NCBI RefSeq assembly: GCF_016464625.1
Contig: NZ_JAEAGO010000002.1
Coordinates: 434,001-498,000, forward strand
From: Penaeicola halotolerans
GTDB taxonomy: Bacteria > Bacteroidota > Bacteroidia > Cytophagales > Cyclobacteriaceae
Direction: 5' to 3'
DNA length: 64,000 bases
Made by a program: the position numbers and the translations under genes. Every line of letters starts with the position of its first letter. Position 1 is the first letter of the stretch. This document shows positions 42,201 to 50,863 of this stretch, piece by piece. The notes beneath the pieces were generated by a model, which was not told the DNA's origin, ran no database searches, and saw only the letters and a program-made list of their open reading frames with translations.

Positions 42201-43227
42201 TTGGGTTAATCAAGGATTTGTGAAATCAACGGGTTATACCTTAAACGAAGTCAAAGGCAAAAAGCCTGGTCAAATACTCCAAGGAGAGGAGACTGAGCTA
42301 GACAAGGTCCAAGAGATGAGCGAGGCGATCAAAGCAGTGAGGCCATTTGATGTAGAGCTGTTTAATTATAAAAAGAATGGTGAGAAGTTTTTAAGCAAGA
42401 TAGTTTGTCAGCCATACAATGGAGAAGATGGTACGCCAGATGGCTTCTTTGCTATACAGACAGATATCACGCTAGAGCGTCAGTATCAGTTTGAGATAGA
42501 AAAGGTTAATACGCAACTCGAGCAGCAAAATCAGAAGCTGGCTATGATCAATAATGAGTTGAAGGACTTCGCGCACATCACCTCTCATGATCTCAAGGAG
42601 CCCGTCAGGAGCATTACCTCTCTGCTAGACATCATCTTAGAAGATCACCACGAAAAGCTCGATCAAGAGGCCATGGAGATGCTCAAGCTGGCGATACAGT
42701 CAGGAAAGGGGATGATCAAGATGATCAATAACCTGCTCGAATACTCCAAGACGGGTCAAAGTGACGAGCCACTCACTGAAGTAAATCTCCAACTAGTCGC
42801 TCAAGAGTCTGTGAAACGACTCAAGAGCCAAATTAGCTCAAATCATGTCACAGTACACGTGGAAAATCTAACACATGATGTGAAGGGCTATGAGGGATTG
42901 CTTGTTAGGCTTTTTCAAAATCTGATCAGCAATGCTATCAAATACAAAAAGACAAATGTCTCCCCAGAACTTTATCTCAAGAGCGAGATAGAAGATCAGT
43001 ACGTCAAAGTAACTGTCACAGATAATGGGATAGGTATTGCCCAAAAGAACATCCCTAAGATCTTCAAGTTATTTACCAGAGTAGGGAGGTATGAGCATGT
43101 AGATGGCTCAGGCATTGGCCTTTCTATTTGCAAAAAAATCATGGATCGACACGCTGGAGAGATTTCGGTCAGCTCAGCACTAGACAAAGGCACCACTTTC
43201 ACTCTTAAATTTCCCCAAGCCATATGA
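39229..43227 (+). CDS. CheB-CheR-PAS hybrid sensor histidine kinase
   Basis: 1332 residues from ATG 39229 (a TTG three codons earlier was rejected). Domains in order: CheB methylesterase about 1-180 (GIGASAGG with Ser12, VIQHLAPHH, SGTGSDGSEG), CheR methyltransferase about 205-470 (VTKFFRDADAFEAI, SAM motif WIPACSTGEEAYS, LVSCRNFLIYL), a PAS-like part about 510-640, a heptad coiled coil about 650-730 (EELESSNEELQAANEELQ), three further PAS domains up to about 1090, H-box FAHITSHDLKEPVRS and a GHKL ATPase with NLISNAIKYK, DNGIGI and GSGIGLSI. No receiver is fused to CheB. Such fusions are widespread in Bacteroidota; the methyl-accepting partner is unknown. The next gene, a receiver, overlaps by 4 bases. 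Confidence 0.93.
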   Translation: MDIKGIVGIGASAGGLEPLETFFSHVPQGSGLAFIVIQHLAPHHKSMMNELLSRYTTLKISVITDGMSIAPDHIYLNPPQKFVYITKQQTFRLIDKQDKALSFPINSFFISLADQFSAKATAVILSGTGSDGSEGIKRIKENGGLVVVQSPEDAKFDGMPKNAVFTGTADLILPVLEIPQRIIDYYQGLPILSEEGDEQSIESEHIHKILGVLYTTSGIDFIGYKVSTIYRRIQRRMSILGIKRWKDYITLLKESFDEAQILTKDLLIGVTKFFRDADAFEAIRDQVLPEILAGKNKPDDALRVWIPACSTGEEAYSIAMLIKDFLIEHKLSLQVSIFATDLDREAIKTAGNRVFPDSIIHEVPEHILKRFFVPVAGGFKVTKEIREMIVFSVHNILSDPPFSRIDLVSCRNFLIYLKPELQQRVFSYFRYTLVDGGFLFLGASESLGASQDYFTEVDKKWKIYRNKKSLPLAETPSLKYPKITPISTDSSGGGLKKYKEANQRQLIEQINKQLIQKFVPLSVICDDTGKIIHTTGNVFEFLKIAPGEVSLNLIGMLPKELSLTFDVAMTKVWATGLSLNIDHVHIHHHRSYHFSVRLSLIELDEVGKMIIVLFEERLDDDSKETNTVTQSIDLSKDAQEKLHALEREIRVTKENLQTTIEELESSNEELQAANEELQSSNEELESVNEELYTVNSEFQEKVQELSVVNDDLNNLINSTDISMLFLDEDLMIRKYTRSMQGILSIKKQDIGRHISDLKEHLKIDNFLGKIEEVLRTLISSEEVVEDFSDKKYLLKINPFRTGKNEIKGVVLSLLDISQLELTKDKLSQSESNLFAAKQRIAEQEDLFKMIALHSSDFIGVHDVDGRFEYVSPSCKELTGYTPEELIGRDPYDFFYPKDRERIREMSHQPVAKQKQNTAIEYRYVTKSGDLKWFETTSSAITNESGEIVKILTATRDITKGKTYERELALLSLIATETANAIIITDIKGQITWVNQGFVKSTGYTLNEVKGKKPGQILQGEETELDKVQEMSEAIKAVRPFDVELFNYKKNGEKFLSKIVCQPYNGEDGTPDGFFAIQTDITLERQYQFEIEKVNTQLEQQNQKLAMINNELKDFAHITSHDLKEPVRSITSLLDIILEDHHEKLDQEAMEMLKLAIQSGKGMIKMINNLLEYSKTGQSDEPLTEVNLQLVAQESVKRLKSQISSNHVTVHVENLTHDVKGYEGLLVRLFQNLISNAIKYKKTNVSPELYLKSEIEDQYVKVTVTDNGIGIAQKNIPKIFKLFTRVGRYEHVDGSGIGLSICKKIMDRHAGEISVSSALDKGTTFTLKFPQAI

Positions 43228-43634
43228 GTCATATCCAGTTAATCATGATCGATGACAGTTCGATAGATACTCTCCTAGTGACGCAAGCGATCAAACGATT
43301 AGAGATAAAAGTTGATTTACTGGTCTTTCAAGAACCACAAAAAGGGCTTGACTATCTGCTCAGTACAGAGCGAGATGAGACCATTTCATATATTGTGCTT
43401 CTGGACTTAAATATGCCGGACATGGACGGCTTTGAGTTGCTCACCAGTTTGCGGGCATCTCACGTTCCTGCTAGTCATATTAAGGTATTGATATTCAGCA
43501 CGAGTAACTATCATAATGACGTTGAAAAAGCCTATAAGTTGGGAGCAAACGCTTATTTGGTCAAACCTGTAGAAAATAAACATTACACAGAAATATTACA
43601 GGCAGTCATTGATTTTTGGTCAAAATCGATGTAA
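43224..43634 (+). CDS. Single-domain response regulator (receiver)
   Basis: 136 residues, one receiver domain only: acidic pair in MIDDSSID, phosphoacceptor Asp in LLDLNMPDMDG, switch Ser/Thr in IFSTS, and Lys in YLVKPVENK. No output domain, like CheY/Rcp1-type regulators that often partner PAS-rich kinases. Its ATG overlaps the stop of the CheB-CheR kinase (ATGA), so it is very probably the cognate acceptor. Output must be through protein contacts or onward phosphotransfer. Confidence 0.94.
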   Translation: MSHIQLIMIDDSSIDTLLVTQAIKRLEIKVDLLVFQEPQKGLDYLLSTERDETISYIVLLDLNMPDMDGFELLTSLRASHVPASHIKVLIFSTSNYHNDVEKAYKLGANAYLVKPVENKHYTEILQAVIDFWSKSM

Positions 43635-43670
43635 ATTATGCAATAGAACAATCCCCAAACCTGCAAGCCT

Positions 43671-44030
43671 ATGACCATTCATATATTAGAGGATAGCGCG
43701 CTTGAGTATATGATACTTTCCAAAAAACTTCTCAAAGGAGGTTACGAACCGCAACAACTCATTCAGTATAAATGGCTCAGAGATTTGCTCAAAGCTTCCG
43801 TATCAGTTGGAGACATCATCTTATCAGACCTTCATGTGCCTGATTCTAATGGAATAGAGACTGTTTATAAAATCAAGGAGCACTTTCCTGACAATCGTGT
43901 CATAGCGCATACAGGGAGCTTGTTACAAGAATTTTCAGATCAAGATAGAGCTCGTTTTGAGTTTTTGATCAAGGGCGAATACGAGACTGCTGATTTAGTG
44001 AAGTTTTTAAATAATGGTAGAAGTCACTAG
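43671..44030 (+). CDS. Divergent single-domain receiver protein
   Basis: 119 residues with a receiver-like fold: acidic residues in ILEDSALE, phosphoacceptor Asp in ILSDLHVPDSNG, a Thr in AHTGS, and an end that reads FEFLIKGEY where the conserved Lys is present but the usual KP is lost. The N-terminal acidic pair is Glu-Asp. It follows the other receiver by 36 bases and is likely the third gene of the signalling operon; a second acceptor would allow a branched output or phosphate sink. Confidence 0.85.
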   Translation: MTIHILEDSALEYMILSKKLLKGGYEPQQLIQYKWLRDLLKASVSVGDIILSDLHVPDSNGIETVYKIKEHFPDNRVIAHTGSLLQEFSDQDRARFEFLIKGEYETADLVKFLNNGRSH

Positions 44031-44212
44031 CGCGATCATGCCTTAGTTTTGAGTGCTGATACTTATTGATTTTAGCTTTTACATCATCACTTGTGTTTTC
44101 CTTCTTGATTTTTCAAAAAAAGAACGTATTTTCATTGAACAGATTTTGGCTTGAAGGATGAACGAATTTGAGCCGAGACACCTTCTTATACTTTAACAAA
44201 CATCCCAAACTT

Positions 44213-44404
44213 ATGCAAACGACCACACTCGACACACAACAAGCGGAAAAGATCCAAGCACAAATCGCTGAGCTAAAAGAAAAGCTCACTGGCGATATGT
44301 TTAGTGATATGGAGATCAGAGATCAAATTCATAACCTAGAGATGGTTTTGAAGGGAACTAAGCCATCAAGCTCTGAATTTGAATGTGTAGGCTGCGGTAG
44401 CTGA
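44213..44404 (+). CDS. Conserved small protein with CVGCGS tail, unknown function
   Basis: 63 residues from ATG 44213; a longer frame from 44168 was rejected since a likely promoter (TTTG at 44167, TATACTTT at 44187-44194) precedes this ATG. The protein is a charged helical hairpin (AEKIQAQIAELKEKL, DMEIRDQIHNLEMVL) with a C-terminal ECVGCGS in which two Cys are spaced by two residues. I recall similar short Bacteroidota proteins with the same tail, function unknown; metal or persulfide binding is possible. Its stop overlaps the next start by one base (TGATG), so it is translationally coupled to the pseudouridine synthase. Confidence 0.75.
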   Translation: MQTTTLDTQQAEKIQAQIAELKEKLTGDMFSDMEIRDQIHNLEMVLKGTKPSSSEFECVGCGS

Positions 44405-45066
44405 TGAGCCTTCGGTATTTTTTGATCTATAAGCCCTTCAACACAGTCACACAGTTTAGTGGTGAGCCACCTACGCTAAAGGAACTAGCTGATTTTCCTC
44501 CTGATGTGTATCCTGTGGGTAGGCTGGATAAGGATAGTGAGGGACTGTTGCTCATCACCAATGATAAGCAGCTTAATCATGCCCTGCTCAATCCTAGGTT
44601 TAGGCATGAAAAGACCTACTATGCTCAAGTGGAGGGCATTCCTGATGCAGAGGCGATCAGGCAGCTAGAGGCAGGCGTCACGATCACAGTAGATGGTAAG
44701 CCTTACCAAACGCTTCCTGCTACTGTACGCTTATTGGCAGAGGAGCCTGAATTGCCACCAAGAAATCCACCGATACGGTATCGCGCACAAATACCGACTG
44801 CTTGGCTAGAGATCAAAATCGTGGAGGGCAAAAACCGACAAGTGAGAAAAATGACTGCCGCTGTGGGCTATCCTACCTTGAGATTGGTTCGATGGCAGTT
44901 TGAAGGGCTGACTGCTGCTGGATTTGATAGTGGAGCGGTGCGCGAGCTTAGTCAGCAGGAAGTATATACCGCTTGTCGCATTCCTGCACGGTCTGAAGAG
45001 ATTAGTTCAAAGCCGAGATTTAGCCAACAAAAGAAGCAGTTTCCTAAATTGAAGTCCAAAAAATAA
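44404..45066 (+). CDS. rluE: RluE/RsuA-family rRNA pseudouridine synthase
   Basis: 220 residues. It isomerises a specific uridine in rRNA; RluE modifies 23S U2457 in E. coli, and assignment to RluE rather than RluF/RsuA relies on the absence of an N-terminal S4 domain and the RYFLIYKPFNTVTQFS start. The catalytic loop GRLDKDSEGLLLITND carries the essential Asp. A VEGKNRQVRKM motif follows, then a basic C-terminal tail rich in Lys. The start overlaps the preceding small gene by one base. Confidence 0.88.
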   Translation: MSLRYFLIYKPFNTVTQFSGEPPTLKELADFPPDVYPVGRLDKDSEGLLLITNDKQLNHALLNPRFRHEKTYYAQVEGIPDAEAIRQLEAGVTITVDGKPYQTLPATVRLLAEEPELPPRNPPIRYRAQIPTAWLEIKIVEGKNRQVRKMTAAVGYPTLRLVRWQFEGLTAAGFDSGAVRELSQQEVYTACRIPARSEEISSKPRFSQQKKQFPKLKSKK

Positions 45067-45117
45067 TGGCTGTTCCAAATTGAATTTATATTTTTAGAAC
45101 CAATTAGGTTAAGTATT

Positions 45118-46107
45118 ATGGAAAATGACAATATAGCAGCTGTAAAAGGCATTCATCAAGAGAAGATCAAGCAAGTCATAGAAGAAGTCAAAAAGGTGGT
45201 AGTGGGTCAAGACTATATGGTCAATAGGCTACTTATTGGACTGTTTACCAATGGTCACATCCTCTTAGAGGGTGTTCCGGGACTTGCCAAAACACTTACG
45301 GTCAATACTTTAGCGCAAGTGCTTCACTTAGACTTTAAGCGTATCCAGTTTACCCCTGATCTATTACCTGCGGATCTCGTGGGTACGATGATTTACAATC
45401 AGCAAACGAGTAATTTTGAGGTCAAGAAAGGGCCCATTTTTTCCAATATCATCCTAGCAGATGAGGTGAACAGATCCCCTGCTAAAGTGCAGTCAGCTCT
45501 CCTAGAGGCTATGCAAGAAAAGCAAGTGACTATCGGAGATCATACTTATCAGTTAGACAGACCTTTCCTCGTTTTGGCTACTCAAAACCCAGTAGACCAA
45601 GAAGGAACCTATCCGCTACCAGAAGCGCAAGTGGATAGATTTATGCTCAAAGTGCACATCGACTATCCTAAAAAGCAAGATGAATTAGAGGTTATGCGTA
45701 GGATGTCCAATATGCAGTTTAAGGCGGAGATCAATCCTGTACTGACCAAAGAGGACATCTTTGCGATCAGAGATGAGATCAACCAAGTCAAGATAGCCGA
45801 GTCACTAGAGCAGTATATTATTGAGTTGGTATTTGCTACGAGAAATCCAGCGGCTTATGGACTCAAAGAGGAGGCGAAGTATATTCAGTTTGGTGTGTCA
45901 CCTAGGGCAAGTATTAACTTGAATTTGGCCGCTAGAGCCATTGCTTACTTTGAAGGAAGAGACTATGTCTTGCCAGATGATATCAAAGCGATAGCTGATG
46001 ATGTACTAAATCACCGTATCATTCTCAACTATGAAGCAGAAGCTGATGGGGTCACTACGCATGACATCATCGCTAAGATTTTGAGCAAAATTCCTATTAA
46101 CAAATAG
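45118..46107 (+). CDS. MoxR-family AAA+ ATPase
   Basis: 329 residues. Walker A GVPGLAKT, Walker B IILADEVNRSP, sensor 1 LATQNPVDQEGTYPLPEAQVDRF and the C-terminal lid domain are the MoxR pattern. MoxR ATPases act as chaperones for metalloprotein or membrane-complex maturation, generally with VWA-domain partners. Here no DUF58 or VWA gene follows, since a terminator comes 25 bases after the stop; the partner would have to be encoded elsewhere. The start is the first ATG after a weak TATATTTT box. Confidence 0.92.
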   Translation: MENDNIAAVKGIHQEKIKQVIEEVKKVVVGQDYMVNRLLIGLFTNGHILLEGVPGLAKTLTVNTLAQVLHLDFKRIQFTPDLLPADLVGTMIYNQQTSNFEVKKGPIFSNIILADEVNRSPAKVQSALLEAMQEKQVTIGDHTYQLDRPFLVLATQNPVDQEGTYPLPEAQVDRFMLKVHIDYPKKQDELEVMRRMSNMQFKAEINPVLTKEDIFAIRDEINQVKIAESLEQYIIELVFATRNPAAYGLKEEAKYIQFGVSPRASINLNLAARAIAYFEGRDYVLPDDIKAIADDVLNHRIILNYEAEADGVTTHDIIAKILSKIPINK

Positions 46108-46131
46108 GTAACACGCGTAAAAAACGATCAG

Positions 46132-46153
46132 AAAGCCCGAAAGGGCTTTTTTT
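46132..46153 (+). terminator. Intrinsic terminator after the MoxR gene
   Basis: AAAGCCC (46132-46138), loop GAAA-like, GGGCTTT (46143-46149), T run. Confidence 0.88.
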
Positions 46154-46303
46154 GTATCCTTTCATTTTTTGACCTAGCTGAGGCTTAACAGCAAATTAAC
46201 AAAGTCCATTGCTAATTAATGATTAATTAAATTCTCATGACCGATGGGTTAATATGGGAGTGTCACCTTTGTGATGAAATTTTATCTAACTCAATTAACC
46301 ATT

Positions 46304-47743
46304 ATGAAAAGACTTTCTTTATTATCCTTCATGCTCTTAGGAGCGCTACTCACGTTCACAGCGTGTAATGATGATGACGAGCCAAATCCAGATCAAGGTT
46401 CTAATGAGCTTATTGATGATTACAACAATCCAGAAGAGCTTAAGAGAAGACTTCCAGGTTCTATCACTACAGACAGAACATTGACTGCTGATACTACTTA
46501 CTACATAGATGGTTATGTCTTCGTAGAGGGTGGTACTTTGACTATAGAGCCAGGTACTGTGATCATGGGTGTATCTCAGCCAACTGGAGAAAATCCAGGT
46601 AACGAGTCTGCACTGATCATCACTAGAGAGGCTCAAATAGATGCAGAAGGCACTCCTCAAGCACCTATCATTTTTACTTCTGAGTTAGACTCTGAAGCAT
46701 TGGGTGGAGATATCTCTTTAAATCAAACAAATTCTAAACTTTGGGCAGGTCTTATCATCTTGGGTAAAGCTGAGATGAACGTAGGTGGAGCTACTGAAGT
46801 ACAAATCGAAGGTATTCCTGACGGTGAGGCTAGAGCACTTTATGGTGGAAATGATAATGACCATAGCTCTGGTATCTTGAAGTATGTTTCTATCAGATTT
46901 ACAGGTGCTGAGATCGGTCCTGGTGATGAGATCCAAGGTCTTACACTTGGTGGTGTAGGTAGAGAAACTGTCATAGAGGACATCGACATCTTCGTATCTG
47001 GTGATGACGGTATCGAGATCTTTGGTGGTACTGTAAATATCAAAAGAGTATCTGTAGCTTTTGCTGAAGATGATGCTTTTGACTTTGACCTAGGATGGTC
47101 TGGATATGCACAGTTTGTCTTTGCACTACAAGGTGGTAATGAATCAGATCACCTAGGTGAGTGGGACGGTGCTTCTCCTGACGATAGCCCGCTATACTGT
47201 ACTGCGAGAATCTATAACGCAACATTTATAGGAAGAGGTCTTACAGATGGATCTAGATCAGCTGATGCTGCTACGATCTTGATGAGAGATGGTGCGGCTA
47301 TCTCACTTTATAACTCTATCATCACTGAGGCAAACGGTAAAGGCTTAGAGGTAGAAGATAGAGGTGATAGCTTTGATTCTTATAACAAACTTGTGACTGA
47401 AGAAGAATACACAATCGGTGGTAACGTATGGTATGCTGGTAATGCTACTGGTATAGCAGATATGCTAGCGATCACTTCTGGTGCTACTGACGCAAACGGT
47501 CAAGCTATTATCGACCATTTGAATGCAAATGGGAATTCATTTATGAACCCAATGTTAGGTGGCATCGGTAGAACAAATGGTAGTGGGACATTGAACCCAA
47601 TACCAGGTGCTGACCTAGGTGCACCAGTAGCTACTCCAACTGAAGCTGAAACTGTTAACTACAAAGGTGCTTTCAATCCTTCAGGTGCTTCTTGGATCGC
47701 TGGATGGACTACACTTGCGAGATTTGGATATCTTGCTGACTAA
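46304..47743 (+). CDS. Exported lipoprotein with parallel beta-helix-like repeats
   Basis: 479 residues from ATG 46304; an earlier in-frame ATG at 46271 sits almost on top of a CACCTTTG -7-like box and would spoil the lipoprotein signal. The signal MKRLSLLSFMLLGALLTFTAC ends in a lipobox Cys followed by Asp residues. Then GGTLTIEPGTVI, PIIFTSE, WAGLIILGKAE, LKYVSIRFTG, and ISLYNSIITEANGKGLEV recur as beta-helix coils. This class pairs with large TonB receptors in Bacteroidota, as here (receptor 130 bases downstream), and probably sits on the outer membrane; the cargo is unknown. Codon choice is strongly biased, suggesting high expression. Confidence 0.8.
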   Translation: MKRLSLLSFMLLGALLTFTACNDDDEPNPDQGSNELIDDYNNPEELKRRLPGSITTDRTLTADTTYYIDGYVFVEGGTLTIEPGTVIMGVSQPTGENPGNESALIITREAQIDAEGTPQAPIIFTSELDSEALGGDISLNQTNSKLWAGLIILGKAEMNVGGATEVQIEGIPDGEARALYGGNDNDHSSGILKYVSIRFTGAEIGPGDEIQGLTLGGVGRETVIEDIDIFVSGDDGIEIFGGTVNIKRVSVAFAEDDAFDFDLGWSGYAQFVFALQGGNESDHLGEWDGASPDDSPLYCTARIYNATFIGRGLTDGSRSADAATILMRDGAAISLYNSIITEANGKGLEVEDRGDSFDSYNKLVTEEEYTIGGNVWYAGNATGIADMLAITSGATDANGQAIIDHLNANGNSFMNPMLGGIGRTNGSGTLNPIPGADLGAPVATPTEAETVNYKGAFNPSGASWIAGWTTLARFGYLAD

Positions 47744-47768
47744 TATTCAAGCATTAATCTAATGTTAA

Positions 47769-47792
47769 GGGAGTCGAAAGACCCCCTTTTTT
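47769..47792 (+). terminator. Intrinsic terminator after the lipoprotein gene
   Basis: GGGAGTC, loop GAAA, GACCCCC (one mismatch), then a T run. It separates the lipoprotein from the TonB receptor. Confidence 0.8.
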
Positions 47793-47843
47793 ATTTAATT
47801 TTTTGATAACCAGAATGAGGGTGATGCCTGCTCAAACAATACA

Positions 47844-47851
47844 TAATTTTG
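47844..47851 (+). promoter_or_regulatory. -7 box of the TonB receptor gene
   Basis: TAATTTTG fits TAnnTTTG, 22 bases before the ATG. Confidence 0.55.
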
Positions 47852-47872
47852 TGCGGGTTAAATAAATAACAA

Positions 47873-50785
47873 ATGAAAAAAATATTTCTTCTCTTATCAT
47901 TATTCCTAATGACAAGTGCTTTGGTTTACGCTCAAAAAGGCACGATTACAGGAAAAGTAATTGATGAATCAAATGGAGAACCTCTTTTAGGAGTCAATGT
48001 ATACATTGCCGCATTAGAAAAAGGTGTCTCTACGGACTTGGACGGTAAATTTTATTTAGAAGTAGAGCCAGGCACGTACTCGGTATTATTTTCTTATATT
48101 TTTTATCAAAAGAAAACTGTCAGTGATGTAGTCGTGACTGATGGTAAAGTAACTACGCTCAATCTTAGCCTACTTCCTGAAGATTTTCAGATGGAAGAAG
48201 TGACTGTCTCTGCAAAGAGAATGGATAATAATGAAATCGCTTTACTTCAACTACAGAAGCGTTCGCTATCTGTACAGGATGGTATCTCTGCTCAAGAAAT
48301 CAATAAAGTAGGCTTCACCAACTCAGCTGAATCTATGAAGCAAGTCACTGGGGCTACTGTAGAAGGCGGAAAATACATCGTCATGAGAGGCTTAGGTGAT
48401 AGATACAGTATCTCTACGATGGATGGTGTGACACTACCTAATACTGATCCTTATAAAAATAGTGCTGGTCTAGATCTTATCCCTACTTCTATGGTGGATA
48501 ACCTAGTAGTTAAGAAAACATTCACTCCTGATTTACCGGGTAACTTTACAGGTGGAGCAGTCAATATCACTACTAAGACACTACCAGATCAGTATTACTT
48601 TACTTTTAATACTTCTTTTGGATTCAATGATCAAACTACCTTCAATAACGGTTTCAAAAGAGATCGCGTCAGAGGATCTTTAGATTGGTTAGGATATGAT
48701 GATGGTAGCAGGGCTATTCCAAGAGGCTTTGAAAACAATCCATACCTAAGCAATACCAACTTATACAGAGTACAAATTGCTAATGGTGTGGCTTCACAGT
48801 CAGATATCGACAACTACAATGCTGCTATGAGAGGCTTTTCTGATAGGTCTTTTGAAGTAGACAATTACTCTCCTCCTATCAACCACTCAGTCAATGCTAC
48901 AATAGGTAATAGAATAGCCGTTGGGGATAACTACTTGGGTTACAATGTCGGTATCAACTACAGAAGAAACTTTACTCAGTTTGATAACCGTGTCATCAAT
49001 TCATACTTTGCTCAGATCAGTCCTGAAAATAGGATGCAAGATTTCTTGATCAACTCTGGTACAGAGAGTAATGAGCAGATTACACATGGACTTGTGGGTA
49101 CACTTGCTTATCAGTACAAGCAAAAAAATAATATAGCGCTCAGTATGATGTATAATAATGGTACAGATAAATTTGTACTAGACATGACAGAAGGCTCATT
49201 TCCAGGGGCACTATCATTCGGAGCATACAGAAACAGGGTAATTGGTTTCACGCAAAGAAACTTGCTTAATTCACAGATCAAAGGTGATCATCAGTTAGAC
49301 AAAACAAAAATTATCTGGTCTGCTAACTATATTGTCTCTAAGCAGTACGAGCCTGATACAAGATTTATCGGTTCTCCAGTGGATAACAATGGTGAGTACT
49401 TCTTCGTGAGAGAGGTAGATAGACCTTTCCACTTTTTTAGAGACTTGGTGGATAATCAAATAAACTTAAAACTAGACCTAGAGACCTCTATCAATGATAA
49501 ATTAGATATCAAATATGGTTTCTTCGGTACGCGAAAAGATAGAGACTTCTCGGAAAGAAGATATCAGTTAGATGATACTGGCGTTCCAAACAATGACGAA
49601 CGATACGTTACTTATCGTCAAGCCACTGGAGATTTTGATAGATTTTTTGCAGCAGGAAATATGGGCGTGATAGCTTTTGAGCAAGACGGCACACCAATAT
49701 TTGGCAATGCTTTTAACGATAACTCAAGACCTGAAAACTTTTACACTGGTACAGAGCAAGTATTAGCTGGATATTTTATGGGTGTTTACGATTTGACAGC
49801 GAAGTTGAAAACAGTTATCGGTGCGAGAGTAGAGAAGACAGACTTTGAGGTGATCTCTCAAGTGCCTAATGCTACTCCAGGCATAATAGATGCGCTAGAT
49901 GTGCTGCCTTCAGTAAACTTTATCTACAAATTGAGAGAGGAGTCAAATTTGAGGGTTTCGGCTACACAGACGCTCGCAAGACCTAATATGAGAGAGTTGG
50001 CTCCTTTTGCTTCTTTTGACTTGTTAGGAGGTTTCCCTGTCGTGGGTAACCCAAATTTGGATAGAACAAACATCACCAACTTGGATTTGAGATATGAGTT
50101 GTTTCCATCTGCAGCCGAATTATTTGCTATCAGTGTCTTTTACAAAAATTTCCAGAATCCTATCATACAAGAGCTAGATGTTGCTACAGATCAACCTCAA
50201 TATAGATATGTAAATACTAATGAGGGTAATATCTATGGCGCAGAGATCGAGTTGAGAAAGAATCTTGACTTCATCACACCTGCTTTGAAAAACTTTAAGT
50301 TTAGCACTAACTTCACTTATATCTACTCCAGAGTTGATTTGAGCGAGCAGGAGTTTGAAGTAAGAAGAAGAATAGTTCCAGATATCGAGTCTTTCAGACC
50401 TTTTGCTTCTCAGTCTCCTTATATCTTTAACTTGATGTTGGGTTATGAGAATATCGACAAAGGCTGGGATATCAACTTATACACCAATCTATTTGGGGCT
50501 AGATTATTTGCAAATGGCTCGGGAGCAGCACCAGATATCTATGAGGTATATGGTAAAATCACCGATAAGGAGAACAATAGAATCACAAGTAATAGACCGA
50601 CTCCTGAGATGAACTTGAAAATATCAAAAGCACTCAATGAGAAGTTTTCAGTGTCACTTACGGCTAATAACTTACTAGATTACAGTGTTATCAGGTATCA
50701 AGAAGATCAGGGTACTTTCTATACCACAGAGGCGTTTAACCCCGGAAGAACCTTTAGATTATCTTTCAACTACAATATTCAATAG
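47873..50785 (+). CDS. TonB-dependent receptor (large, carboxypeptidase-regulatory-domain type)
   Basis: 970 residues. Signal peptide ends at VYAQ; a carboxypeptidase-regulatory-like domain (GTITGKVIDESNGEPLLGVNV) covers about 22-110; the plug (about 130-245) has SAQEINKVGFTNSAESMKQ, YIVMRGLGDRYS and the FTPDLPGNFTGGAVNITTK motif; the remainder is the barrel, with the terminal strand ending FNYNIQ. The plug differs from siderophore receptors; this subclass is common in Bacteroidota beside a beta-helix lipoprotein and may import an oligomeric or phosphorylated nutrient, but the cargo cannot be read from the sequence. It has its own promoter and terminator, so the pair is probably co-regulated rather than one transcript. 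Confidence 0.9.
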   Translation: MKKIFLLLSLFLMTSALVYAQKGTITGKVIDESNGEPLLGVNVYIAALEKGVSTDLDGKFYLEVEPGTYSVLFSYIFYQKKTVSDVVVTDGKVTTLNLSLLPEDFQMEEVTVSAKRMDNNEIALLQLQKRSLSVQDGISAQEINKVGFTNSAESMKQVTGATVEGGKYIVMRGLGDRYSISTMDGVTLPNTDPYKNSAGLDLIPTSMVDNLVVKKTFTPDLPGNFTGGAVNITTKTLPDQYYFTFNTSFGFNDQTTFNNGFKRDRVRGSLDWLGYDDGSRAIPRGFENNPYLSNTNLYRVQIANGVASQSDIDNYNAAMRGFSDRSFEVDNYSPPINHSVNATIGNRIAVGDNYLGYNVGINYRRNFTQFDNRVINSYFAQISPENRMQDFLINSGTESNEQITHGLVGTLAYQYKQKNNIALSMMYNNGTDKFVLDMTEGSFPGALSFGAYRNRVIGFTQRNLLNSQIKGDHQLDKTKIIWSANYIVSKQYEPDTRFIGSPVDNNGEYFFVREVDRPFHFFRDLVDNQINLKLDLETSINDKLDIKYGFFGTRKDRDFSERRYQLDDTGVPNNDERYVTYRQATGDFDRFFAAGNMGVIAFEQDGTPIFGNAFNDNSRPENFYTGTEQVLAGYFMGVYDLTAKLKTVIGARVEKTDFEVISQVPNATPGIIDALDVLPSVNFIYKLREESNLRVSATQTLARPNMRELAPFASFDLLGGFPVVGNPNLDRTNITNLDLRYELFPSAAELFAISVFYKNFQNPIIQELDVATDQPQYRYVNTNEGNIYGAEIELRKNLDFITPALKNFKFSTNFTYIYSRVDLSEQEFEVRRRIVPDIESFRPFASQSPYIFNLMLGYENIDKGWDINLYTNLFGARLFANGSGAAPDIYEVYGKITDKENNRITSNRPTPEMNLKISKALNEKFSVSLTANNLLDYSVIRYQEDQGTFYTTEAFNPGRTFRLSFNYNIQ

Positions 50786-50819
50786 TTTATTTATTTAACC
50801 ATTTAACCTACTAATGCAG

Positions 50820-50852
50820 ACAACCTGGCTTAATGAGTCAGGTTGTTTTTTT
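50820..50852 (+). terminator. Intrinsic terminator after the TonB receptor
   Basis: ACAACCTG (50820-50827) pairs with CAGGTTGT (50839-50846), long T run. Confidence 0.88.
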
Positions 50853-50863
50853 ATTTTTAGCCA

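Noticed and set aside
43666-43700. Separate promoter between the two receiver genes
   Set aside because: The 36-base gap holds no TAnnTTTG or -33 element; read-through from the kinase operon is the simpler explanation.
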